A DNA stretch of 58,327 bases from an uncultured Bacteroides sp. (GTDB taxonomy: Bacteria > Bacteroidota > Bacteroidia > Bacteroidales > Bacteroidaceae). Shown here piece after piece: positions 1 through 8,469 of this stretch. A program made the position numbers and the translations under genes. The stretch covers positions 1 through 58,327 of the forward strand of contig UQPQ01000016.1 of the NCBI GenBank assembly GCA_900542985.1, read 5' to 3'. The first letter of the stretch is position 1, and each line of letters starts with the position of its first letter. The notes below the pieces were generated by a model. It made no database searches. It was not told where the DNA came from and saw nothing but the letters and a program-made list of their open reading frames with translations.

Positions 1-53
1 TGTTGCTCAGGAACTTATAAATAAAGTTAAATTATAGTGTTGCGGAATTAAGG
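1..53 (-). mobile_element. Possible insertion-sequence end truncating susC
   Basis: The receptor reading frame stops abruptly after its TYSF residues, where SusC proteins normally continue for about 200 more residues. The minus strand then reads CCTTAATTCCGCAACAC, and this sequence itself supplies the stop codon. No other frame in bases 1-47 restores a SusC-like tail. A similar outward-facing motif (ACCCTAAAATCCGCAAC) occurs near the other window edge at 58271-58287. Matching motifs facing outward at both edges suggest ends of related insertion sequences. No transposase is inside the window, so this is inference. Confidence 0.35.
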
Positions 54-2402
54 AAAACTATAAGTCAAATTAGAACTCCATGAGAAGTTTCCCCAAGTTT
101 CATTAAAGCCTAATGCAAACTCCATACCCATATTCTGTACATTTCCACTCTGTACATACATCTTGGTATAACCACCACTGGCTGATATAGGAATAGTCAG
201 GGTCTGATTTTTCGTGTTAGTCTTATACCAGGTCACATCCAAAGAGAAACGGTTATCCCAGAACTTGGCAGACAGACCAGCCTCCCAAGAATCAGTACGT
301 TCCGGATACAATTCACTCAAAGGAGGATAATCATTGGTAACCCAACTTTGGCTCGCATCATCAAAATGAATATTAGCAGTAGATGTCAATCCTCTTGGTA
401 TGGCAGCTCCCACAGACGCATACGAACCACGTACTTTCAAATAAGTCACCCAATCTGGTAATTTTACCATTTCCGAGATAACCCCAGACAAACCAACCGA
501 AGGATAGAAGAATGATGTATTAGGAGTATTAGCCAAAGCAGAATCCCAGTCATTACGTCCGGTAACAGTCAAATACAACATACTTTTCCAGCCCAATTCT
601 GCACTTGCAAAAATTGAATTGGTACGCTGTTTATATACATCATATAAAGGATATGTACTTGAAGATGTTGTCGAATAAATATTCTTAGGATTGAATACAT
701 TAGGAAGATCCTGCAAGCCTCCCTGATAGCCATAAGCATTATAATACAATTGAGAAATACTTATACCCACATTGGCATTGATAGAGAAATCTCCCAAGGT
801 TTTATTTACATTTGCCAGCAAGTCGGCATAAACCTGACGGTCGTCTTCTTTCTGCCACTTATAAAATCCCTTTTCAGAGTTTGAAGTCCACTGAACATTC
901 GTAGAAGCATAACGCTTGTCCTCAAACAGGTTTACTGAGTTATCAATACGTACACGTCCTGTCACATCCAACCAATCCAAAATCTGATATTTCAAACTTG
1001 CATTAGCCATATATCTCTGACGTTTGGTACCATAACTGTTTTCTTGAGACAGCCAATAAGGGTTCTGCAAACTTATACCCTGATCTCCATAATTCCAATT
1101 CTGCACATAAATTCCACGAGATTCATCCCATGTTTTATACATACGGACAGCTTCAAAGTCCTCACCACGTGGGAATAAGTATACGGCAGGAAGGGGGTTA
1201 AAGTATTCTCCCTGTGCCATCATATTGTTATCATTCTGAATAATATAACTGAATCCTACATCCAGGGTCATTTTATCATTCAAGAACTTAGTCGTATTAC
1301 GAACGTTAAAGTTATAACGGTCGTATTCATTATCTTTAATAATACCTTCCGCATTGGTCGTAGCCACAGACAAATAGGTCTGGTTCTTATCTGTTCCTAC
1401 AGACAAAGAAACGGAGTTCTGAATATTTGTACCAGTCTGAAAGAAATCGGCAGGTTCATAATCACCATACGGAGAAGAAGTCTTTGCTCCCCAAGATTTA
1501 AACTCACCGCTTCTATTCACATAAGAATTTTGAAACTCCGGCATGATAAAAGGCTTCGAGAAAGTTGTATTATTAGAAATGGTAATCTTAGGTTTACCGG
1601 CCGCACCTTTCTTCGTTGTAATCAAGATTACACCCTGAGCAGCGTTAGAACCATACAAAGCTGCTGCAGCAGGTCCACTCAAAACAGACATACTTTCAAT
1701 ATCGTCAGGATTAAGATCCGAAATGCCCTCCCCTTTAGGCTGACTTGAATAACGGCCTTCTGTAGAACCATTATTAGTATTATAAATAGGTACACCATCA
1801 ATTACATACAAGGCATTATTGTTATTTGCAATTGATTTAACACCTCGCATTACAACACGAGTTGCACCACCCACACCAGAAGATGAAGTATTAATATTTA
1901 CACCCGCTACTTTACCGGCCAAAGAATTCATAAAGTTGGCATCCTTTACCGTAGTAAGTTCATCTCCTTTCACTTCCTGCACATTATAGCTCAGTGCTTT
2001 CTCCGAACGTTTGATACCCAAAGCTGTCACAACAACCTCATCCAATACTTCCGTATCTTCTTTCATTGTTATTTTCCCGAAATCAGCTTTCGCTATCATA
2101 CTCTGAGTCTTATATCCGATATAAGAAAACTCAATTGTAGCATTTGGTGATACCTGCAAAGTAAAATTACCATCAAAATCAGTAATCGTACCATTTGTAG
2201 TACCTTTTTCCAAAATACTGACGCCAATCAAAGGTTCGCCTTTTGCATCTACAATACTACCCTTAGTTGTAATCTTACCTGTTTGCTGTAATGCAGAAAG
2301 TGCATTAGAGGTTGCCTCTCTATGGGAGTTTGCAAATGCCAAACCACCACCGGGTACAAGCAACATGAGCAATAGGAACTGTGAAAATCTTCTTTGTCTC
2401 AT
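48..2402 (-). CDS. SusC/RagA-like TonB-dependent receptor, 3' truncated
   Basis: This is an outer-membrane TonB-dependent transporter of the SusC type, which imports glycans or peptides with a SusD lipoprotein. A signal peptide (residues 1 to about 24) is followed by a carboxypeptidase-regulatory-like domain (about 47-115: GSIVDAKGEPLIGVS, DGNFTL, SYIGYKTQ), a TonB-box-like segment (EVVVTALGIKR), the plug domain (about 140-265) and much of the barrel. At 784 residues it lacks the last barrel strands of the usual roughly 1000, and no SusD gene can be seen because the window ends here. The frame is broken by sequence resembling an insertion-sequence end. The product is probably not functional unless its 3' part is restored. 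Substrate cannot be deduced. Confidence 0.85.
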   Translation of the reverse strand: MRQRRFSQFLLLMLLVPGGGLAFANSHREATSNALSALQQTGKITTKGSIVDAKGEPLIGVSILEKGTTNGTITDFDGNFTLQVSPNATIEFSYIGYKTQSMIAKADFGKITMKEDTEVLDEVVVTALGIKRSEKALSYNVQEVKGDELTTVKDANFMNSLAGKVAGVNINTSSSGVGGATRVVMRGVKSIANNNNALYVIDGVPIYNTNNGSTEGRYSSQPKGEGISDLNPDDIESMSVLSGPAAAALYGSNAAQGVILITTKKGAAGKPKITISNNTTFSKPFIMPEFQNSYVNRSGEFKSWGAKTSSPYGDYEPADFFQTGTNIQNSVSLSVGTDKNQTYLSVATTNAEGIIKDNEYDRYNFNVRNTTKFLNDKMTLDVGFSYIIQNDNNMMAQGEYFNPLPAVYLFPRGEDFEAVRMYKTWDESRGIYVQNWNYGDQGISLQNPYWLSQENSYGTKRQRYMANASLKYQILDWLDVTGRVRIDNSVNLFEDKRYASTNVQWTSNSEKGFYKWQKEDDRQVYADLLANVNKTLGDFSINANVGISISQLYYNAYGYQGGLQDLPNVFNPKNIYSTTSSSTYPLYDVYKQRTNSIFASAELGWKSMLYLTVTGRNDWDSALANTPNTSFFYPSVGLSGVISEMVKLPDWVTYLKVRGSYASVGAAIPRGLTSTANIHFDDASQSWVTNDYPPLSELYPERTDSWEAGLSAKFWDNRFSLDVTWYKTNTKNQTLTIPISASGGYTKMYVQSGNVQNMGMEFALGFNETWGNFSWSSNLTYSFP

Positions 2403-2942
2403 AGATTAGTAAATTATTAAAATTAAACGACTTCAATAGTCCTATCCTTAAATAGGAAATACAAAATTTAAGGCCTTACATAAATATGCTTCCATTGGTA
2501 GATATTTAAATTAAAACATTAATCTACAATAGACTATAAAGGTCTGTTTAGTATTCGCTTTTATTTGCATTAGAATTTGTGCTGTTACTTCAATCAACTT
2601 CCAGAAACAAGAATTACAACAATTAAACTGTAAAAAATATTTTGTTTCAAAAATTAGAAATTAATTAAAGATTTACATCATTAACTTCTCTATCCAACAA
2701 TGCAAATTTAGAGACAAAGGGCTAACAAACAAATATGATTCAAGCCCGCACAAAACAGTTATAAACCAATCTCAATAATTCTATATCGAATCATCGTTTT
2801 TTATCTATAAAAAACTGGTAAATAAATAAGTAATAAAACGATATAAGCTTTATCATAAAATTCCTTTTTGCAAAAAACATAACATAACAATATTATACCG
2901 ATATTTGCACCAACATTTTATTTTTATTGAAAAAACAACATC
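2403..2942. other. AT-rich divergent intergenic region
   Basis: This 540-bp gap separates the divergent susC-like and folC genes. It is very AT-rich and holds no credible reading frame, repeat array or strong hairpin. Besides the minus-strand promoter near 2703-2733, a weak plus-strand -7-like box (GATATTTG, 2900-2907) lies about 35 bp before folC. Nothing else was recognised. Confidence 0.5.
2703..2733 (-). promoter_or_regulatory. Predicted promoter of the SusC-like gene
   Basis: On the minus strand TTTG (2730-2733) is followed after 19 bp by TAAATTTG (2703-2710), an exact match to the Bacteroidales -33/-7 consensus. It would give an untranslated leader of nearly 300 nt before the start at 2402, long for such a gene, so another start site may exist. 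Confidence 0.5.
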
Positions 2943-4238
2943 ATGAATTACTCTGAAACCCTTACTTATTTATACAATAGCGCACCACTCTTTCAACATA
3001 TCGGGAAAGATGCATACAAAGAAGGTTTAACCAATACCCATCTGTTGGATGAACACTTTGGACATCCCCACCATAATTTCCGCACCATCCATGTAGCCGG
3101 AACAAATGGAAAAGGTTCCTGTTCGCACACGATAGCTGCTGTACTACAAGCAGCCGGATACAAAACCGGATTATACACGTCTCCCCATCTAATCGACTTC
3201 AGGGAGCGTATCAGGGTAAATGGACAGCCTATTTCACAAGAATTTGTCATTGATTTTGTAGAGCAGCACCGTGCTTTTTTCGAACCACTCCACCCTTCTT
3301 TTTTCGAATTGACCACGGCCATGGCTTTCTTATATTTTGCTCAGGAAAAAGTAGATGTAGCTGTTATTGAAGTTGGATTAGGAGGCAGACTCGACTGCAC
3401 TAACATCATTCGTCCAGACCTCTGTGTCATTACCAACATCAGTTTCGACCATGTTCAATTCTTAGGAAATACACTTGCTAAAATTGCAACAGAAAAAGCA
3501 GGTATCATAAAACCTCAAACACCTGTTGTCATTGGCGAAACAACTCCAGAAACCAAACCTGTATTCCTGCAAAAAGCTACAGAAATGCAAGCTCCCATAC
3601 ATTTTGCAGAAGAAGAACAATTTGTACAGCAAGTTGAATATACAAAAGATGGACACTGCCTCTATCAAACCACCAATTACCCCGACTTAACAGGAGAATT
3701 GGGAGGATTTTGTCAAGAAAAAAATACTAACACTATACTATCAGCTTTACAATGTCTGCAACAAGCAGGATATCATATCAATGAAAGCCATATCCGAGAA
3801 GGCTTTGCCAATGTATGCAAACTGACTGGGTTAATGGGACGCTGGCAACGCCTGGAAGAACATCCAACTATAATCTGCGATACCGGCCATAACGTAGGAG
3901 GAATCAGCTACATCACCAAACAACTGGCTATTCAAAAATACGACAAACTCCATCTGGTCATCGGAATGGTAAATGATAAGGATATCAGTGGCGTTTTGAA
4001 ACTACTCCCCTCCGAAGCCAGCTACTATTTCACCCAAGCATCTGTACAGCGTGCTCTTCCAGCCGGGAAAGTAAAGGAACTGGCACAAACATTCAATCTC
4101 CATGGAGAAGCCTATCCGGATGTAAAATCTGCATTAATCGCAGCGAAAGAAAAAGCAGCGCCAGAAGACCTCATTTTCATAGGAGGAAGCAGCTTTATAG
4201 TAGCTGATTTACTCAAAATATACTACCCAGTTCAGTAA
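2943..4238 (+). CDS. folC: Folylpolyglutamate synthase / dihydrofolate synthase
   Basis: FolC adds glutamate to dihydropteroate (giving dihydrofolate) and to reduced folates, using ATP in the cytoplasm. The 431-residue length is normal for this Mur-ligase-like family. The P-loop GTNGKGS is at residues 53-59, followed by the family signature TSPHLIDFRERI. A second Mur-ligase block appears as EVGLGGRLDCTN, and the C-terminal domain contains CDTGHNVGG. The gene stands alone, diverging from the SusC-like gene and followed by 125 bp before galM. Only a weak promoter box is visible upstream. Confidence 0.95.
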   Translation: MNYSETLTYLYNSAPLFQHIGKDAYKEGLTNTHLLDEHFGHPHHNFRTIHVAGTNGKGSCSHTIAAVLQAAGYKTGLYTSPHLIDFRERIRVNGQPISQEFVIDFVEQHRAFFEPLHPSFFELTTAMAFLYFAQEKVDVAVIEVGLGGRLDCTNIIRPDLCVITNISFDHVQFLGNTLAKIATEKAGIIKPQTPVVIGETTPETKPVFLQKATEMQAPIHFAEEEQFVQQVEYTKDGHCLYQTTNYPDLTGELGGFCQEKNTNTILSALQCLQQAGYHINESHIREGFANVCKLTGLMGRWQRLEEHPTIICDTGHNVGGISYITKQLAIQKYDKLHLVIGMVNDKDISGVLKLLPSEASYYFTQASVQRALPAGKVKELAQTFNLHGEAYPDVKSALIAAKEKAAPEDLIFIGGSSFIVADLLKIYYPVQ

Positions 4239-4289
4239 AGTACAAGTTGCAAAAGTTCACAAATCCTCGTTAAGGTTTTCTCGGAAATG

Positions 4290-4321
4290 TTTGGGGATTA
4301 TAAAGAAAATTTTTTTATTTG
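4290..4321 (+). promoter_or_regulatory. Predicted promoter of the galactose operon
   Basis: TTTG at 4290-4293 is separated by 20 bp from TTTATTTG at 4314-4321, which differs from TAnnTTTG by one base. Transcription would begin about 35 nt before galM. Confidence 0.45.
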
Positions 4322-4363
4322 CAGGCAAATTATAGGTTGTATAAACGAAAGATATTTTAAACC

Positions 4364-5458
4364 ATGAATCACACATATTACAATGAGAACAACCTTTGCG
4401 GATTAAAGAAATCTGATTTCCAAAAAAATATCAATGGAAAAAGCACAGACTTGTTCATTCTTGCAAACGACAATGGAGCAGAAATAGCTGTCACCAATTA
4501 TGGAGGTGCTATTCTTGCCATTATGATGCCCGACAAAAACGGGAATTATGCCAATGTAATACAAGGACATGATACCATCGAAAATGTGATCAATAGTCCA
4601 GAACCTTTCCTTAGTACCCTCATCGGACGCTATGGCAACCGTATTGCCAAAGGAAAATTCCAGTTGGCTGGCAAAGAATATACTCTCACCATCAACAACG
4701 GTCCCAACTCTCTTCATGGAGGGCCAACAGGTTTCCATGCACGTGTATGGGATGCAGAACAAACAAGCAAGCAAAGCATAACATTACGTTATCTTTCGGA
4801 AGACGGAGAAGAAGGATTCCCCGGTAATCTGAACGTAACCGTAGTCTATACACTGACTAACCAAAACGAATTGGTAATCACTTATGCAGCAAATACAGAC
4901 AAGACTACACTTGTCAATCTGACTCATCATGCATTCTTCAATCTGGCAGGAATTGCCAACCCTACTCCTACAGTAGAAAACAACATTGTTACCATCAATG
5001 CGGATTTTTATACTCCTGTCGATGAAGTATCTATCCCTACAGGTGAAATTGCAACTGTAGAAAACACTCCTATGGATTTCCGTACTCCTCACACAATAGG
5101 AAGCCGTATCAACGATGCATTTGAGCAACTGAAATTTGGTGCCGGATACGATCATTGCTATGTATTAAACAAGAGAGAAGCCGGAAGCCTTACATTTGCA
5201 GCAGAATGTATTGAACCGGAAAGCGGTCGTACCTTGGAAGTATACACTACCGAACCAGGTGTACAACTCTATACAGCCAACTGGCACAATGGATTTACCG
5301 GATGGCATGGAGCAACGTTTCCTGCCCGCAGTGCTATATGTTTCGAAGCACAGCACTTCCCGGATACCCCAAACAAAGGACATTTTCCCTCTGCCGTACT
5401 GACTCCTGAAAACACTTATCATCAGACTACAGTCTACAAATTCGGCATCAAAAAGTAA
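4364..5458 (+). CDS. galM: Galactose mutarotase (aldose 1-epimerase)
   Basis: This enzyme interconverts alpha and beta anomers of galactose or glucose and supplies the alpha anomer to galactokinase. The 364 residues cover the whole galactose-mutarotase-like beta-sandwich. Family motifs include GRYGNRIAKGKF (about 88-99), NSLHGG with a catalytic-type His (H118), NLTHHAFFNL (H188/H189), and the C-terminal FEAQHFPD containing the likely catalytic Glu. No signal peptide is evident, so a cytoplasmic location is likely, unlike the secreted mutarotases of many Bacteroides polysaccharide loci. It is first in an operon with the sugar transporter 39 bp downstream and galK. Confidence 0.94.
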   Translation: MNHTYYNENNLCGLKKSDFQKNINGKSTDLFILANDNGAEIAVTNYGGAILAIMMPDKNGNYANVIQGHDTIENVINSPEPFLSTLIGRYGNRIAKGKFQLAGKEYTLTINNGPNSLHGGPTGFHARVWDAEQTSKQSITLRYLSEDGEEGFPGNLNVTVVYTLTNQNELVITYAANTDKTTLVNLTHHAFFNLAGIANPTPTVENNIVTINADFYTPVDEVSIPTGEIATVENTPMDFRTPHTIGSRINDAFEQLKFGAGYDHCYVLNKREAGSLTFAAECIEPESGRTLEVYTTEPGVQLYTANWHNGFTGWHGATFPARSAICFEAQHFPDTPNKGHFPSAVLTPENTYHQTTVYKFGIKK

Positions 5459-5497
5459 ATTAACCTTTTTATCAATTAATATAACCCTAAAATTATT

Positions 5498-6796
5498 ATG
5501 TCAGAACAAAAGAAAAATTATGCATTGCCTATAGCAATGATGATTGCCCTTTTCGCGATGATTTCTTTCGTGACAGGGCTTACCAATCCATTAGGAGTAA
5601 TTGTAAAACACCAATTCTCTGTAGCAAACTGGATGACTCAGCTGGGTAATGCAGCCAACTTTATTGCCTATGCATTCATGGGCTTGCCTGCAGGTATGAT
5701 GCTGAAGAAAATCGGTTATAAAAAGACAGCTTTGGCTGCTGTTGCCGTAGGATTTATTGGTGTAGGTATCCAGTATTTGTCTGGAACCAGCACAAACGGA
5801 TTTACCATCTACCTGATTGGTGCATTTGTTTCAGGTTTCTCTATGTGTATGCTGAACACCGTAGTAAACCCTATGTTGAACACATTGGCCGGTGGTGGAA
5901 AGAAAGGTAACCAGCTTATTCAGTTTGGTGGTTCTGTAAACTCTATCTCAGCTACTATCGTTCCGGTACTGGTAGGTTATCTGATGGGTGATGTAGCCAA
6001 AGCACAGATTAGTGATGCAGCTCCGGCTTTGTTTATTGCGATGGGTATCTTTGCGGTAGTATTTATTGTATTGGCAGTAATGAACTTGCCGGAACCATAC
6101 GCAGAAAAGACTGAAAAGAAAGTAAAAGATGCACACAGCCCGATGTCATTCCGTCACTTCGTATTGGGTACCGTAGCTATCTTCCTTTATGTAGGTGTAG
6201 AAGTAGGTATTCCTAACTTCATGAACCTGTTCCTTACAACAGCCAGCGACGTAACCGAAGGTGCTGCAGGTATCGGTATCGATGCAGCTATGGCGGGTTC
6301 TATCGTAGGTACTTACTGGTTCCTTATGATGTGCGGCCGTTTGGTAGGAGGTATCTTGGGAGCTAAATATTCCAGCAAATCACAGATTATTTTCGTCAGC
6401 ACTCTGGCTTTAGTTCTGTTGTTTATCGGTATGTTCAGCCCTACTACCGTTGAAGTTTCAATGCCGGTATTTAAATCAGACATCAGCTTTGGTATGACTA
6501 CAGTACCTGTCAGCGTAATGTGCTTCGTACTTTGCGGATTGTGTACTTCTGTAATGTGGGGTGGAATCTTCAACCTGGCTGTAGAAGGCTTAGGTAAATA
6601 TACTTCAATGGGATCGGGTATCTTCATGATTATGGTATGCGGTGGAGGTATTCTTCCTTTGATCCAAGGAGCTTTGGCAGATATCACCAGCAGCTATATG
6701 ATGAGCTACTGGGTAATCGTTGCTGCTGTATGCTACATCTTATATTATGCAGCTATCGGAAGCAAGAATGTCAACAAAGATATTCCAGTTGAATAA
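5498..6796 (+). CDS. Glucose/galactose MFS transporter (FucP/GluP-like)
   Basis: This 432-residue inner-membrane protein has about twelve hydrophobic segments and resembles the FHS (fucose-galactose-glucose/H+ symporter) group of the major facilitator superfamily. Segments typical of the group include FVTGLTNPLG in the first helix, GLPAGMMLKKIGYKK in the loop after helix 2, and the helix IGAFVSGFSMCMLNTVVNP. Its place between galM and galK strongly suggests galactose (and perhaps glucose) uptake. A hairpin-plus-T-run lies directly after its stop codon, before galK. Confidence 0.9.
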   Translation: MSEQKKNYALPIAMMIALFAMISFVTGLTNPLGVIVKHQFSVANWMTQLGNAANFIAYAFMGLPAGMMLKKIGYKKTALAAVAVGFIGVGIQYLSGTSTNGFTIYLIGAFVSGFSMCMLNTVVNPMLNTLAGGGKKGNQLIQFGGSVNSISATIVPVLVGYLMGDVAKAQISDAAPALFIAMGIFAVVFIVLAVMNLPEPYAEKTEKKVKDAHSPMSFRHFVLGTVAIFLYVGVEVGIPNFMNLFLTTASDVTEGAAGIGIDAAMAGSIVGTYWFLMMCGRLVGGILGAKYSSKSQIIFVSTLALVLLFIGMFSPTTVEVSMPVFKSDISFGMTTVPVSVMCFVLCGLCTSVMWGGIFNLAVEGLGKYTSMGSGIFMIMVCGGGILPLIQGALADITSSYMMSYWVIVAAVCYILYYAAIGSKNVNKDIPVE

Positions 6797-6811
6797 TCAA
6801 TAAATCACATA

Positions 6812-6850
6812 AGACCATACTTGCTGCTGGCAAGTATGGTCTTTTATTAT
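6812..6850 (+). terminator. Terminator-like hairpin inside the gal operon
   Basis: AGACCATACTTGC and GCAAGTATGGTCT form a perfect 13-bp stem with the loop TGCTG, followed by TTTATTATT. It sits between the transporter and galK, with no clear galK promoter after it. It may be a partial terminator or 3'-end stabiliser that lowers galK relative to the transporter. Confidence 0.7.
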
Positions 6851-6871
6851 TAATCCTTAAAATATACCACG

Positions 6872-8026
6872 ATGGACATAGAATTCGTAAGAGAACGTTT
6901 CATCAAACATTTTGACGGAACAACAGGGTCGGTATACGCATCTCCCGGACGTATCAACCTCATCGGTGAACACACAGACTATAACGGAGGATTTGTTTTC
7001 CCTGGAGCAGTAGACAAAGGTATAATTGCTGAAATAAAGCCTAACGGAACTGATAAGGTCCGCGCGTACTCTATCGACCTGAAAGATTACGTAGAATTTG
7101 GATTAAACGAAGAAGACGCTCCAAAGGCAAGTTGGGCACGCTATATATTCGGTGTATGCCGTGAAATGATTAAAAGAGGAGTAGATGTAAAAGGCTTCAA
7201 TACTGCATTTGCAGGCGATGTTCCTCTGGGTGCCGGTATGTCTTCTTCAGCAGCCCTCGAATCAACTTATGCGTATGCGCTGAACGATTTGTTCGGAGAC
7301 AATAAGATAGACAAATTCGAATTGGCAAAAGTAGGTCAGGCAACAGAACACAACTATTGCGGTGTGAAATGTGGTATCATGGACCAGTTTGCTTCAGTAT
7401 TCGGAAAAGAAGGAAGTCTGATTCGTCTGGACTGCCGCTCTTTGGAGTACCAGTACTTCCCGTTCAAACCGGAAGGCTACCGCCTGGTATTGGTTGACTC
7501 TGTAGTGAAACACGAACTGGCTTCTTCTGCATACAACAAACGTCGCCAAAGTTGCGAAACTGTGGTAGAAGCAATCAAGAAAAACCACCCGAACGTAGAA
7601 TTCCTGCGTGACTGCAGCATGGATATGCTAAACGAAGTAAAGGCTCAGGTCAGCGAAGAAGACTACATGCGTGCAGAATATGTCATTGAAGAAATACAAC
7701 GTGTACTCGATGTATGTGATGCACTTGAAAAAGGCGATTACGAAACCGTAGGACAGAAAATGTATGAAACCCATCAGGGTATGAGCAAACTGTACGAAGT
7801 AAGTTGCGAAGAACTCGATTTCTTGAACGATGTCGCTTTCGACTGCGGCGTAACAGGTTCACGCGTAATGGGTGGAGGATTTGGAGGTTGCACCATCAAC
7901 CTCGTAAAGAACGAGCTTTATGAAACATTCATTACTACTGCAAAAGAACGCTTCAAAGAAAAATTCGGACGCAGCCCGAAAGTATATGATGTAACAATCA
8001 GCAACGGTTCACGCAAACTCTGCTAA
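6872..8026 (+). CDS. galK: Galactokinase
   Basis: GalK phosphorylates alpha-D-galactose to galactose-1-phosphate with ATP, the first committed Leloir step. The 384-residue GHMP kinase shows the galactokinase signature GRINLIGEHTDYNGG (residues 26-40), the ATP-binding GHMP motif PLGAGMSSSAALE (118-130), the segment CGIMDQFASVFG with the catalytic Asp, and the C-terminal GSRVMGGGFGGC. galT and galE are not in the window. Galactose enters through the upstream transporter and is anomerised by GalM. Confidence 0.97.
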   Translation: MDIEFVRERFIKHFDGTTGSVYASPGRINLIGEHTDYNGGFVFPGAVDKGIIAEIKPNGTDKVRAYSIDLKDYVEFGLNEEDAPKASWARYIFGVCREMIKRGVDVKGFNTAFAGDVPLGAGMSSSAALESTYAYALNDLFGDNKIDKFELAKVGQATEHNYCGVKCGIMDQFASVFGKEGSLIRLDCRSLEYQYFPFKPEGYRLVLVDSVVKHELASSAYNKRRQSCETVVEAIKKNHPNVEFLRDCSMDMLNEVKAQVSEEDYMRAEYVIEEIQRVLDVCDALEKGDYETVGQKMYETHQGMSKLYEVSCEELDFLNDVAFDCGVTGSRVMGGGFGGCTINLVKNELYETFITTAKERFKEKFGRSPKVYDVTISNGSRKLC

Positions 8027-8049
8027 TACCGTTTGGATACAATCACACA

Positions 8050-8086
8050 AAAGCAGTTGCCTCATGGAGGCAGCTGCTTTTTTTAT
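8050..8086 (+). terminator. Terminator after galK
   Basis: AAGCAGTTGCCTC (8051-8063), the loop ATG and GAGGCAGCTGCTT (8067-8079) form a 13-bp stem with one wobble pair, followed by a run of seven or more T. This ends the galactose operon. Confidence 0.85.
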
Positions 8087-8174
8087 TCTTCACCCTAAAT
8101 CCCCTCCCCCACACCATACAATAAAAAGATTTTCCCGACAGCAAATTCATACAGACATCATACTAAAGAAATTC

Positions 8175-8256
8175 TATAGCCGACGGCGTCGGCTGTACAA
8201 TCGCCGCCGTCGTTTTTACAGCCGATGTCGCCGATTACAGATCCAACGACGTTGAT
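8175..8256. repeat. Four-unit palindromic repeat element, copy A
   Basis: Four degenerate units start at 8175, 8196, 8217 and 8238, spaced 21, 21 and 21 bp with a shorter 19-bp last unit. The first contains AGCCGACGGCGTCGGCT, a perfect odd palindrome. The others keep the pattern TACA, then a CG-rich core near CGACGNCGYCG. It lies between the galK terminator and the tkt promoter. The small frame that can be read across it starts inside the terminator loop and yields only Arg-rich heptads, so it is not considered coding. See copies B, C and D. Confidence 0.8.
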
Positions 8257-8439
8257 TATAACATCATATAGCTTCCCATATGCAACATGAGCATACTCAT
8301 TAAGCTATTATTAACTTCTCCTCTCTTTTATCTCATTTTTAAGAAAATCACGCAACTTAAAACATATTTATTCGTCCATATACAATAAAAAAAGCAACAA
8401 TATCTATATCGAACTAACGGCAATCTGAGTTTATTTACG

Positions 8440-8447
8440 TATCTTTG
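8440..8447 (+). promoter_or_regulatory. Predicted -7 box of the tkt promoter
   Basis: TATCTTTG matches TAnnTTTG exactly and lies 22 bp before the tkt start. No good TTTG is present at the expected -33 position. Confidence 0.5.
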
Positions 8448-8469
8448 CAAATAAATTAACATAGGAACA

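Noticed and set aside
8064..8255. 63-codon plus-strand frame across repeat copy A
   Set aside because: Its ATG is the loop of the galK terminator, and its Arg-rich heptads simply reflect the 21-bp repeat; copies B-D do not keep a matching frame.
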